From DAIUCA01 sp964613675 (GTDB taxonomy: Bacteria > Pseudomonadota > Gammaproteobacteria > Competibacterales > Competibacteraceae): a stretch of DNA of 15,045 bases. The stretch spans positions 1 through 15,045 of the forward strand of contig CAZTIH010000060.1 in NCBI GenBank assembly GCA_964613675.1, given 5' to 3'. The position numbers were made by a program, and so were the translations under genes. Below, piece after piece: positions 7,371-14,974 of the stretch. The notes under the pieces were generated by a model. The model searched no databases. It saw nothing but the letters and a program-made list of their open reading frames with translations, and had not been told where the DNA came from. Position 1 is the stretch's first letter. Each line of letters opens with the position of its first letter.

Positions 7371-7961
7371 TTAGGTTTCTGCCTCGGGAATTTCCGTGGC
7401 GACTTGCTTTTGCAGATAGGGCAAAAGTTCGGATAAATCATTGCAGAAGGTCGCTGACTGCTGCTCGACCGTCTCGAATAGAATCTGAAAGTTAGGCGCG
7501 TAACGAGAACGGCGTTGCAGACTACCGACGGCGCGGTGAAATCCCGCAACGGTGGCGTATCCCGCCAACCAGTCCGCCGCCACCCATTGACGCATCTGCG
7601 TTGCGACCGGCAGAGGCAAATAATGTCCCTGTAGCGTCAACAGGTCGTAGCCTCGCTGTGCAATATGAGGTAATGCGGCGCCCGTCAATTCGGTAAAGTG
7701 AACGGCCAGCAGATGATCGTACAGAACATCCACTAATGGGCCTCGATAACGGCCTAGTCTCTCGGGTAACCGCGCCTGACTGCGCCGATGGGCGGGGTGG
7801 TCATCGCTTAACCGATCGAGTTGGCGATGCAACCGAATCCCCTGTTGTAACGCGAGGGGAAGTTGGGGGTCGATCGGCCCTTTGAAACCATCCCCCATAA
7901 AGTTGCCAAAACAAATTAAAGGGTCGCGTGGACTGCACCATAAATGCGCAAGATAGTTCAC
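7371..7961 (-). CDS. acpH: Acyl carrier protein phosphodiesterase
   Basis: AcpH hydrolyses the 4'-phosphopantetheine group from holo-acyl carrier protein, giving apo-ACP; it is a divalent-metal enzyme with a modified HD-type fold. Starting at GTG 7961 the protein has 196 residues, matching the E. coli enzyme (193), and begins with the family-typical (M)NYLAHLW. Seen: GNFMGDGFKG at 19-28 with the metal-site aspartate D24, IRLHRQLDRLSDDHP at 42-56, and a later YDHLLAVHF segment, all hallmarks of the family. The GTG overlaps the stop of the dynamin-like gene (GTGA, four bases), which decides this start. An upstream in-frame extension to 8114 is only the shadow of that gene. Termination-reinitiation should tie its level to the GTPase. 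The pairing of an ACP-modifying enzyme with a membrane-remodelling GTPase suggests a link to lipid metabolism, but that is inference. Confidence 0.93.
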   Translation of the reverse strand: MNYLAHLWCSPRDPLICFGNFMGDGFKGPIDPQLPLALQQGIRLHRQLDRLSDDHPAHRRSQARLPERLGRYRGPLVDVLYDHLLAVHFTELTGAALPHIAQRGYDLLTLQGHYLPLPVATQMRQWVAADWLAGYATVAGFHRAVGSLQRRSRYAPNFQILFETVEQQSATFCNDLSELLPYLQKQVATEIPEAET

Positions 7962-9304
7962 GAGAGCTTTTGACGAAGCGCGGGGATGTCGCGGATGAGG
8001 GCGTGATGGAGGGCGTGCAACCACCGCAATGCCCCCCATTTCAAGAGCTGTAACTGCAATAGGGTTCCGCCACTGCTCAAAACACGCAGAGTCCGTTCCC
8101 GCGTTTTGCGCCAAAGCTGTTGACTTAATTCGCGACTTTCACCCTCGTGACGGGATGCGAGTTGTGTCTGATAAACCCGTTCAAAGTCTGCGTCGATGTC
8201 GTGTGGCAACATCTGATGGCGATATTTAAGATCGAAATAGCCTGAAGTTAAGATAATGACGCTTAACGATAATGTTCCTGCCAGTGAGTAGGTCGCGGGG
8301 AGGGGTAAATAGCGGTACCCCCCCAACATCCAGATGAGAAATATCCCAATACCCGTTGCGCTGTAGGTTAGATGGCGTAGTAAGAGCCGTTGTGATACTT
8401 GCGCACAAACCCGCGAGTGAATATCGAGGAGTTGGGCGGTTTCGTAGAACTGACTTAAACGATTCTGGATGTGACGAGCCGGGGCCTTTCGGATTTCTCG
8501 AATGAGTTCTTCGCGGCTTTCGTCGAAAAAGGGCAACGCGTTCCGAAATCCCGTATTAGACCGCTCTTCAGTTGGCACATAGATGTTGAAAATATGGGGT
8601 AAGTCTTTGTTTTGCATGGTACGGGCGAGATTCCAACACAAAGCGCCGTACGCCCGCGCAAAGTCCCGCATGTTGTCTTCAAAGCGATCGACCTTGCTCA
8701 TGACGAGATACAATTTGTGGTCGATTTCATGGAAAGAACGTTGTAACGCTTCCAAGGTTTCTCCCGTGGTACCGGGCTTATCGGGATCGAAAAACAGGAT
8801 CACGATGTCGGCCATCTCTCCCAGCTTCTTTAAGACGGCAAAAAAGTCGTAACCGCGATCGTTCTTGGCCCCTGACGCTGCACTGTCGATCATTCCCGGA
8901 CTGTCAATGAAGGTGATGTCGCGCAACAACTCCAGTGGAAAGGTTTTTAGGCGCAGTCGCGAGACCAACTTTTTCCCAAAACGCTCCAAGTAAGCATAGG
9001 GATAAGCGCCATTCGTCACTAAGGCAGGCCCATCCAGTTCACCCTCGGTATCGCCATACGTGAGAATGGTAAAACCATCATCCACCGGTGCTAATCCCGT
9101 GCGTTGAATAGACTGCCCCATCAGATAGTTGACAAAGGTGGATTTCCCCGACGAGTGGTTTCCCACAATGAGTACCGTGGGCTTTTCCAAATCACTTAAC
9201 GGATTTTTGGGTAAATCAAACCGATATTGTTGGGCAAGGGGCGCGAGAATAGTGTCGTGAAGCTGATTGAGTTGTTGTTCCACATCAAGGCGAAAAGAGG
9301 GCAT
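7958..9304 (-). CDS. Bacterial dynamin-like / EHD-like GTPase with membrane segments
   Basis: The 448-residue protein has an N-terminal GTPase domain with the dynamin-superfamily signature. The P-loop GNHSSGKST is at 48-56, a conserved switch threonine lies near TGLAPVDDGFTIL (69-81), DSPG (G3) is at 134-137, and SKVD (G4) is at 203-206. The P-loop context, VGNHSSGKSTFVNYLMG, resembles eukaryotic EHD proteins and their bacterial relatives more than FtsZ-like or Era-like GTPases. After a helical segment (about 215-310) come two hydrophobic stretches at about 314-330 and 337-355, forming a membrane hairpin or paddle. A basic, helical C-terminus follows. Dynamins polymerise on membranes and use GTP to bend, fuse or fission them; the particular role here is unknown. 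ATG 9304 has no strong ribosome site. The gene lies 66 bases downstream of the response regulator and overlaps acpH by four bases. At under half the length of BDLP-type dynamins it is a short, single-GTPase form. Confidence 0.85.
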   Translation of the reverse strand: MPSFRLDVEQQLNQLHDTILAPLAQQYRFDLPKNPLSDLEKPTVLIVGNHSSGKSTFVNYLMGQSIQRTGLAPVDDGFTILTYGDTEGELDGPALVTNGAYPYAYLERFGKKLVSRLRLKTFPLELLRDITFIDSPGMIDSAASGAKNDRGYDFFAVLKKLGEMADIVILFFDPDKPGTTGETLEALQRSFHEIDHKLYLVMSKVDRFEDNMRDFARAYGALCWNLARTMQNKDLPHIFNIYVPTEERSNTGFRNALPFFDESREELIREIRKAPARHIQNRLSQFYETAQLLDIHSRVCAQVSQRLLLRHLTYSATGIGIFLIWMLGGYRYLPLPATYSLAGTLSLSVIILTSGYFDLKYRHQMLPHDIDADFERVYQTQLASRHEGESRELSQQLWRKTRERTLRVLSSGGTLLQLQLLKWGALRWLHALHHALIRDIPALRQKLS

Positions 9305-9370
9305 GACAAAGTCCAGTGAGGGATAAGGAATCGCCTATTGTGACCGTTAGATTCGGGAAACGGCTTATCT

Positions 9371-10075
9371 TTATTCAAATGAAACCAATTCCGTAAACCG
9401 ATAGCCCATGCTGCGAATCGTTTTAATAAAGGCGGGATTGTGGGGATCGGCTTCGATTTTCTTGCGCAATTTTCCCACTAAGACATCGACGCGGCGATCT
9501 AATGGATCATGTGCTTCTTGAGAAATGGCATTGAGAATGGCATCCCGCGACAACACTTGTCCTCGATGTTGTAACAGTAATTTGAGCAGTTGAACTTCGT
9601 GATTGGTGAGGTGCAGCGGTTCGCCCGAAATGCGATACAACCGATGGTTCCGTAAATCGAGTTCCCAATCGCCAAATTTTGCTTTGCGATAATCGTTGGG
9701 CGTATCGAGATTCACCCGCCGCAACACACTGCGAATCCGTGCCAATAGCTCCCGTTCATCGAAAGGTTTGGTGACATAATCATCCGCTCCAATCTCAAGC
9801 CCCAATACTTTGTCAAGCGTGTCGGTCTTGCCGCTCACGAAAATAATGGGCAGGTCTTCAAAGGTTTTGCGCAACTCGCGGGCGAGGTTCATTCCGTCCT
9901 CTTGCGCTAACATTAAGTCGAGGAGAACCAAGTCAGGGGGGGTGATTTGGACAATTCGACGGACTTCTTGTCCATTGGTCGCTGTTTTCACCGCAAACCC
10001 CGCCCGCTGGAGCACGCGTTCAAGAAGGGATAAAATTCGGCGGTCATCGTCAACGGCCAGAATTAACAGAGACAT
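9371..10075 (-). CDS. OmpR/PhoB-family two-component response regulator
   Basis: The 234-residue protein has an intact receiver domain. The acidic pocket is D9-D10-D11, the phosphoacceptor is D53 in LVLLDLML, the switch serine is S81 in IIFVSG, and the invariant lysine is K103 in VTKPF. Residues about 130-232 form a winged-helix DNA-binding domain ending in the family-typical IRSMGYRF. It should be phosphorylated by a histidine kinase and bind tandem promoter sites. No kinase gene is in the window, so it appears to be an orphan or its partner is elsewhere. ATG 10075 faces the binding-protein gene at 10204 across 128 bases, making that gene, and its own promoter, natural candidate targets. Downstream on the same strand is the dynamin-like gene 66 bases away, so read-through into that operon is possible. 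The signal sensed cannot be told from the sequence. Confidence 0.95.
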   Translation of the reverse strand: MSLLILAVDDDRRILSLLERVLQRAGFAVKTATNGQEVRRIVQITPPDLVLLDLMLAQEDGMNLARELRKTFEDLPIIFVSGKTDTLDKVLGLEIGADDYVTKPFDERELLARIRSVLRRVNLDTPNDYRKAKFGDWELDLRNHRLYRISGEPLHLTNHEVQLLKLLLQHRGQVLSRDAILNAISQEAHDPLDRRVDVLVGKLRKKIEADPHNPAFIKTIRSMGYRFTELVSFE

Positions 10076-10125
10076 AGCTTGTAATATTCCAAGGGATTTG
10101 AGCGTTTATTAGATTTGGCAGCTTG

Positions 10126-10147
10126 TTAAACACAACTATGCGTTTAA
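10126..10147. promoter_or_regulatory. Inverted repeat in the divergent regulator/binding-protein region, candidate operator
   Basis: TTAAAC at 10126-10131 and GTTTAA at 10142-10147 form a perfect 6-bp inverted repeat with a 10-base spacer, so the arms are about one and a half helical turns apart centre to centre. GCGTTT also recurs directly at 10102, 10140 and 10168. The region lies between two divergent genes, one encoding a DNA-binding response regulator, so a binding site is plausible. OmpR-type proteins usually prefer direct repeats. A chance repeat in AT-rich DNA is not excluded. Confidence 0.25.
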
Positions 10148-10203
10148 TTACCTAGTGTTACATAAAAGCGTTTCGTTATTTTGCGTTAGCTTGGAGAATT
10201 GAA

Positions 10204-11250
10204 GTGATATTCATATTACGTCGTACATATTGGTTGGGTTTAGTCCTTTTTCTGGGCTTCACTTGCGCTTTTGCTCAACCGACGACTCCCCCCGAAGGTT
10301 CCTCCTCTGAAAAGACCTTTACGATTTATGTTGCGACTTGGCGCGGTTGTGAAGAAGCCTGTCAAGGGGTGATGGCGTATCTACAGGAACGCGGTCTCAA
10401 CGCCGAGTTTATTTTGCGCGACGCAGAACAGCAGCATCTCAATTTGCTTGGTTGGATCGCAGAGATTCGCGAGTTACAACCCGATTTGGTCTTAACCTGG
10501 GGACCCGATGTCACTTTGGGAATTGTCGGCCCCTATGACGCTCCTCCCGACGACTACATTCGCGACCGCCCCGTCGTGTTTATGTATGTAGCGGAAATGG
10601 TGAATTCCAAAATTGTTGCCCCCAACGAAGCGGGTACCTCCGGACGCCCCAATGTGGCCGCAACGGATTATGTGGTTCCGCTCGGTGCGCAAATCAACGC
10701 CATTCGCGACTACCGCCCGTTAACACGCTTGGGGCTGGTGTACGATCCCACACAATCGGGTTCTGTACAGCGTCGCGATACACTTGCGGAATTGGGGAAG
10801 ACGATGGACTACCTCCTCGTTGCCGAGCCTCTGGTCATCGACGAAACGGGGAGTCCCTCATTGGCGGCACTTCCCGAGGTCATGGATCGGTTAGCTCTTC
10901 AACATCCTGATTTCGTTCACTTTGGATTTAGCTCATTTTTGGTGGTGAACGTAGCGGAATTCACCCGCTTGGCCGTCGAACGCAATCTACCAATTTTTAG
11001 CGCAGGGGCCGTTCCTCTCCAGAAAGATCGGGGTGGACAAGCCTTATTGGGACTATTCAACAGCTTACGGAGTATCGGGGTACTCGCCGGGATCCAAATC
11101 GAAGAGATTTTGCGTAATGGTCGGTCTCCTGGGGAGTTACCCATTGCGCGCTTCAACCGCTTTTCCATGCAAATCAACATGCCCGTCGCGCTCGAACTCG
11201 AACTCTACCCCCCTATGGGACTAATGGGGTTTGCAGAGTTGCTGCGCTGA
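10204..11250 (+). CDS. Periplasmic substrate-binding protein, ABC_sub_bind-like, no adjacent transporter genes
   Basis: GTG at 10204 is preceded by GGAG at 10193-10196 with a seven-base gap, a good ribosome site. Residues 1-24 form a classical signal peptide (basic MIFILRR, hydrophobic LGLVLFLGF, cleavage after CAFA), so the mature protein is periplasmic. The remaining 324 residues resemble the ABC transporter substrate-binding family PF04392. There is a strand-helix start at IYVATWRG, then LQPDLVLTWGPDVTLG, the domain-2 segment LTRLGLVYDPTQSGSVQR, and a late LPIFSAG. Members bind small molecules, but the ligand cannot be read from the sequence. No permease or ATPase gene lies nearby. The divergent neighbour is a response regulator, so it may serve signalling rather than import, or partner with distant genes. 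The family assignment is by pattern recall and is less certain than the periplasmic location. Confidence 0.8.
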   Translation: MIFILRRTYWLGLVLFLGFTCAFAQPTTPPEGSSSEKTFTIYVATWRGCEEACQGVMAYLQERGLNAEFILRDAEQQHLNLLGWIAEIRELQPDLVLTWGPDVTLGIVGPYDAPPDDYIRDRPVVFMYVAEMVNSKIVAPNEAGTSGRPNVAATDYVVPLGAQINAIRDYRPLTRLGLVYDPTQSGSVQRRDTLAELGKTMDYLLVAEPLVIDETGSPSLAALPEVMDRLALQHPDFVHFGFSSFLVVNVAEFTRLAVERNLPIFSAGAVPLQKDRGGQALLGLFNSLRSIGVLAGIQIEEILRNGRSPGELPIARFNRFSMQINMPVALELELYPPMGLMGFAELLR

Positions 11251-11253
11251 AAT

Positions 11254-12744
11254 TTAGGGACGGGGTGCGTTGCGCTCTTCCACAAATACCCCTTCTGTGC
11301 TGCTTTCTCGTAACGCGTGGTCGATTACGAAAGGCAGCGTGCTCTGTGTCGTTGACCGCGTTGCGTCCGGAACCCCTATAGGTGCCAACAACAAGCGCGG
11401 AGGCACCACACTAGGCGGATTGACCGCTGTGGGGTTGTCCACCTCTCGATCCGTACTCTCTGGCGTAGGCGTTGAAACAGACGGTGCAACCGATGCAGTG
11501 GATCCAAAAGGAGAAACGAGGGGGGGCGTGACCACTGTTGTCGTCTCCGTTGGTGCGGGCGTTTCCGTAATCGGGGCGGGCGACGAATCCGCAGGCGCGG
11601 GTACTTGAACTTGCGGCATCGCGATCTCTGTGCGGGGAGAGGCTTCGGTCGAAAGGGTCGGCGGTGGAATCACCGTCTCGGGTTCGGGCAACACGACTTC
11701 ATCGGGTAAATCTAGCTGTTGCCACCCCCACCAACCCGCACCCCCAGCAATTAGTGCCACCGCCGCCGCAATCCCAAGTCCACGACGGTTTTTTCTCGCC
11801 CCTGAAGCCGAAATGATGGTCACTTCATCGTCTTCGCGTTCGAGGGTAGCGGCCAACTCGCTGAGAGCGACGGACGAATCCGCTTTGAGGATGGGTTTTG
11901 CCCCATTCACCGCCGTTAACCCAGCCCCCACCGTTCGGGGCTGCGTTTCCCACCGCGCAATCGCCTGTTGCACCAGCGCAACCGTCACACATTTATCTCG
12001 TGGACGCATCGCCTCAGCCAATGTCGCGACTTCGCTGACCATGCCCGGCAATCCGTGACTTTGTTCTGCTAAATACTGAATGGCTTGAGGCGTGAAAAAG
12101 TCGTTTTCGGGATAGCCCGTCGCTTGGATTTCCAACTGCACCAGCGCACTTACATCAGCGGCATGAAAGGGTTCGACGATGATCCGAACGGGCATGAAAG
12201 GCGTGACCATCTCTAACAATGCCGTCGAAAGATTCGTCCCGCCCATCAGTACGAGGGTAAATAACGCGCCCTCCCCCCCCAAACTCCCGCTGCTCTGCAA
12301 TAACGCCTTCAGAACCGACAAATCCAACCGTTCACCACGCTCAAAGGCTAAAAACAGATGCTGCCCCTGTCGCTGTTGTTCGCGCAAATGTCCCTGAAAT
12401 TGGGCCAAATTCTGATAGCGTGGCAAGTCACCCTTGGGATTCAGACTATGGGCGACGGTCTGCAAAATACCGTTCAGACTCAGGTTTGCATCGTCAAATT
12501 CCAATAAAGTGGCTTTAGGAAGCTCCGCGAGTGCCAGCGATAAGAGGGTCGATTTCCCCGTCGCGGCCTCCCCCAATAACAGGATGACTGGAGGTTTGCT
12601 GGTCACAGCAGCCTGGATTTGAGCCATGCAACGACGTCGTGGACCACTTCGGTAAAACACCGCCTCGCGTTGGTGGCGGATAAATAATTGAGACTGTACC
12701 CCACTGGGGATCAATCGTTCTTCAAGTTCGTCTTCGAGTTCCAT
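11254..12744 (-). CDS. Membrane-anchored ExeA/DamX-like P-loop ATPase with proline-rich periplasmic tail
   Basis: The 496-residue protein has an N-terminal AAA-type ATPase domain with Walker A GEAATGKS at 58-65, inside LLLGEAATGKSTLLSLALAE. The region of Walker B reads LFLAFERGERLD at 130-141, where a phenylalanine replaces the usual aspartate, so hydrolysis may be impaired. A helical lid-like part (200-265) includes QYLAEQSHGLPG, typical of ExeA/GspA-type ATPases. After a charged linker a single membrane helix spans about 322-342 (GLGIAAAVALIAGGAGWWGW). The rest, about 150 residues, is rich in Pro, Thr, Ser and Val and should be periplasmic. ExeA helps assemble the type II secretin through peptidoglycan and DamX acts in division; unlike these, no peptidoglycan-binding or SPOR domain is evident at the C-terminus. 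Start ATG 12744 has no clear ribosome site. The gene follows yebC by 42 bases on the same strand. Its stop is three bases from that of the convergent binding-protein gene. Confidence 0.78.
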   Translation of the reverse strand: MELEDELEERLIPSGVQSQLFIRHQREAVFYRSGPRRRCMAQIQAAVTSKPPVILLLGEAATGKSTLLSLALAELPKATLLEFDDANLSLNGILQTVAHSLNPKGDLPRYQNLAQFQGHLREQQRQGQHLFLAFERGERLDLSVLKALLQSSGSLGGEGALFTLVLMGGTNLSTALLEMVTPFMPVRIIVEPFHAADVSALVQLEIQATGYPENDFFTPQAIQYLAEQSHGLPGMVSEVATLAEAMRPRDKCVTVALVQQAIARWETQPRTVGAGLTAVNGAKPILKADSSVALSELAATLEREDDEVTIISASGARKNRRGLGIAAAVALIAGGAGWWGWQQLDLPDEVVLPEPETVIPPPTLSTEASPRTEIAMPQVQVPAPADSSPAPITETPAPTETTTVVTPPLVSPFGSTASVAPSVSTPTPESTDREVDNPTAVNPPSVVPPRLLLAPIGVPDATRSTTQSTLPFVIDHALRESSTEGVFVEERNAPRP

Positions 12745-12786
12745 AAACAGTCGCCGACAGCAATAATTTCGAGGGAGGGGCAGACA

Positions 12787-13512
12787 TTAGGCGTCTGCAA
12801 AGCCGTTGCAATAAACATTCTGGGTGTCGTCGAGATCTTCTAGCAGATCGAGCAACTTGTTCAGTTTAATCCCGTCGTCACCTTTCACTGTGACGATATT
12901 GCTGGCTCGCCAAGTGACCTCTGCTTCGTCAGGTTTGAGATGAGCTACTTCTAAAGCCTGTTGAATCCTTTCAAAATCAACTGGTTCCCCAATCACTTCG
13001 ACCGATTCGTCATCTTGCTTCAGGACATCCAATGCCCCCGCTTCCAACGCAACTTCCAGTAATTTTTCTTCATCTGCACCGGGTGCAAAAGTAAACACGG
13101 CCTGTTCACTGAACTGGAAAGCGACTGAACCGCTCGTCCCTAAATTGCCCCCGCACTTGCTAAACGCATGACGCACCTCGGCGACAGTGCGTACGCGATT
13201 ATCCGTCATGCAGTCCACCATGACCGCAACGCCGCCTGGCCCGTAACCTTCATAGCGAATCTCTTCGTACGAAACGCCTTCCAATGCGCCCGTCCCTCGC
13301 TTAATTGCGCGGTCGATGGTGTCACGGGCCATGTTGGCGGCGAGGGCTTTGTCGATGATGAGACGCAAGCGCGGGTTGGTATTGACATCTCCGCCGCCAT
13401 TCCTCGCGGCTACAGTGATTTCGCGAATGAACCGCGTGAAAATTTTACCGCGTTTGGCGTCTTGAGCCTGTTTGCGATACTGAATGTTGGCCCACTTGCT
13501 GTGACCGGCCAT
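12787..13512 (-). CDS. yebC: YebC/PmpR family protein
   Basis: The 241-residue protein begins with the near-invariant MAGHSKWANIQYRKQAQDAKRG motif region and carries NPRLRLIIDKALAANMARDTIDRAIKRG at about 45-72, RYEGYGPGGVAVMVDCMTDNR at about 85-105, and the family's three-domain pattern to the C-terminus. Length matches the E. coli protein (246). YebC proteins were described as DNA-binding regulators. More recent work on bacterial and mitochondrial (TACO1) members points to relief of ribosome stalling at proline runs. I chose ATG 13512 because it gives the canonical MAGHSKW start; GGAGG at 13527-13523 lies ten bases upstream, whereas TTG 13521 would sit on the ribosome site itself. It is not next to ruvC, its frequent neighbour. 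Here it sits 42 bases after a binding-protein gene and 42 bases before the ATPase gene, probably in one transcript. Confidence 0.97.
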   Translation of the reverse strand: MAGHSKWANIQYRKQAQDAKRGKIFTRFIREITVAARNGGGDVNTNPRLRLIIDKALAANMARDTIDRAIKRGTGALEGVSYEEIRYEGYGPGGVAVMVDCMTDNRVRTVAEVRHAFSKCGGNLGTSGSVAFQFSEQAVFTFAPGADEEKLLEVALEAGALDVLKQDDESVEVIGEPVDFERIQQALEVAHLKPDEAEVTWRASNIVTVKGDDGIKLNKLLDLLEDLDDTQNVYCNGFADA

Positions 13513-13554
13513 AAAGGGCAATCCTCCGAAAAATTTTAGGAAAAACGGTGCAAT

Positions 13555-14805
13555 TTAGCGGAATAGCGTTGTGAATCCCTGATCTGCTGAAATTGGAATA
13601 AAGCGCCCTTCCGCATTGATTTGTTGAAAGAAAACCGTCGTTGACCCCTGATTATTTTGCGTGAAATCTAGCTCCAGCCCCCCTAAATCAAACCGTTGAC
13701 CCACGGCGGCGGCCATAAAACTCTCGCGTGAGAAGTTCGCCGCACGCTGCGCCAGTTCCACGAATAATCGTCCCACAATAAATCCTTCAATAGTTAAAGG
13801 ATCATCGGCACCAGGGAGGCGCGTACGGAAGAGTTCCATGATGGGAAGGTCGCTGTTGTGAGCAGGCACCACTTGCGAAATCACCAACTGCTCGTGCAGT
13901 CCCCGATCGGCGATGGGGCGTCCGATTTGAAGGTCGGCGGTAAACGACAACAATCCGTAGGCCCAATTTTTGTTCTGTCGGCGCGCATAATCCATAAACT
14001 CCAACGCAGGTTCGGCCACCGCCGCCATGACGATAAATCGGCACTGCGTATTTTCCATATCTTCCCACAACTTAAGGGATTCGTAGGCTTCTCGGATGCG
14101 TGTAGTGCCCCGATCGTAAACCCCTACAGGGCCATTTTGATTACGGGCCATGTGACCGTCGGGCAAACTGGCAAGCGATAAGAGGTGATCAGCAAGTTCA
14201 ACGAGATCGGGTTCTTCGCGCAGGGTGTTGGCTAATCCGATGACCGCCGACATCCCAAAACTGTCATTTTGGGCAAACACACAGAATTGACGGCGCGTCA
14301 AGCCACTTTTCAACGCCTGCCGATGAAGGGCGGCGACTTCCTCACTGTAACGGGGCCGAAAATTGACAATTAACCCTTCACTTTTAGTCAAAATATCGCT
14401 TCCCGTGTAAAACCCAATGGCCGGCGTATTAGTGACTGCTAGGAGGGGCAATGCGACGACAGCGGTAGGCGTACCAAAATTGCCGATGAAGGCAAACACC
14501 CCTTCGTCGAGTAGCCGATTGACTTCTGTGCGCGTAATGCCCGGATCGTAAAAGTCATTTGCGAAACGTATTTCAATCTGGCGCCCGTGAACGATTTCTC
14601 CTTCTAACGCAGCCGTCAGCCCACGCTGCAATGACACGCCATAAGCCAGGGTATCGCCCCCGAGCGGCAACACGCTTCCCAAGATGACCGCGTTATCCGT
14701 CACGCCCTGGGCATAAGTCGCGGAGCCGTAACCCAGAATCAACCCGCTGATGAGTAACCCATAAAGCATATAGTTTTGCGGAAAGCGATTTTGCTTTATC
14801 AACAC
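13555..14805 (-). CDS. Periplasmic binding protein of the branched-chain amino acid / amide class (Peripla_BP_6-like)
   Basis: The 416-residue protein starts at GTG 14805, preceded by a strong GAGGAGG at 14817-14811 with five bases between. A signal peptide occupies residues 1-32 (hydrophobic YGLLISGLILGYG, cleavage after ATYA). The mature part opens with NAVILGSVLPLGGDTLAYGVSL, followed by RGLTAALE, RQIEIRFANDFYDPGITRTEVNRLLDEGVFAFIGNFGTPTAV-type segments and FCVFAQNDSFGMSAV, the LivJ-like type I periplasmic-binding fold. Such proteins bind amino acids, amides or other small ligands. No permease or ATP-binding gene is nearby, so it may act with distant transporter genes or as a sensor component. 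It is the first gene of a likely leftward trio with yebC and the ATPase gene. About 205 bases separate it from the terminator and gene tail at the right edge; that stretch holds its promoter, which I cannot place with confidence. Confidence 0.88.
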   Translation of the reverse strand: MLIKQNRFPQNYMLYGLLISGLILGYGSATYAQGVTDNAVILGSVLPLGGDTLAYGVSLQRGLTAALEGEIVHGRQIEIRFANDFYDPGITRTEVNRLLDEGVFAFIGNFGTPTAVVALPLLAVTNTPAIGFYTGSDILTKSEGLIVNFRPRYSEEVAALHRQALKSGLTRRQFCVFAQNDSFGMSAVIGLANTLREEPDLVELADHLLSLASLPDGHMARNQNGPVGVYDRGTTRIREAYESLKLWEDMENTQCRFIVMAAVAEPALEFMDYARRQNKNWAYGLLSFTADLQIGRPIADRGLHEQLVISQVVPAHNSDLPIMELFRTRLPGADDPLTIEGFIVGRLFVELAQRAANFSRESFMAAAVGQRFDLGGLELDFTQNNQGSTTVFFQQINAEGRFIPISADQGFTTLFR

Positions 14806-14810
14806 GAGAT

Positions 14811-14817
14811 CCTCCTC
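14811..14817 (-). promoter_or_regulatory. Strong ribosome binding site for the binding-protein gene at 14805
   Basis: GAGGAGG reads leftward at 14817-14811, five bases before GTG 14805. It is among the closest matches to the anti-Shine-Dalgarno sequence in the window. It decides the GTG start over later in-frame ATG codons, such as residue 13 inside the signal peptide. Confidence 0.85.
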
Positions 14818-14974
14818 AAGATGGAACGATTACTCTAACAGTATTTGAGCTACTTATTGCCTCTCCTGGGCAAAATTCGCGTGGGCCCATTCGCTAAAAA
14901 TTGCTTTGTGTAGAAGGGTTAAGGGCGGACTCAACTCGATGTGTATTTAGCGAGCGTGGGACTGGATCGTGGAT

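Noticed and set aside
7346..7549. Upstream extension of the small 63-codon frame
   Set aside because: It lies wholly inside or against acpH, reads as Arg/Ser-rich low-quality sequence, and is best explained as a shadow.
7371..8114. Longer acpH frame starting at 8114 (247 residues)
   Set aside because: The first 51 residues overlap the dynamin-like gene in another frame and do not look like the family; GTG 7961 gives the typical N-terminus and length and a GTGA overlap.
11630..12058. Rightward Ala/Ser-rich open frame opposite the ATPase gene
   Set aside because: Open frames opposite GC-rich coding DNA are expected; no ribosome site or recognisable domain was seen.
13168..13539. Rightward open frame opposite yebC
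   Set aside because: It is antisense to a highly conserved yebC gene.
14882..14889. TGGGCCCA palindrome in the right intergenic region
   Set aside because: An isolated 8-base palindrome without repeats or a T-run is likely to occur by chance.
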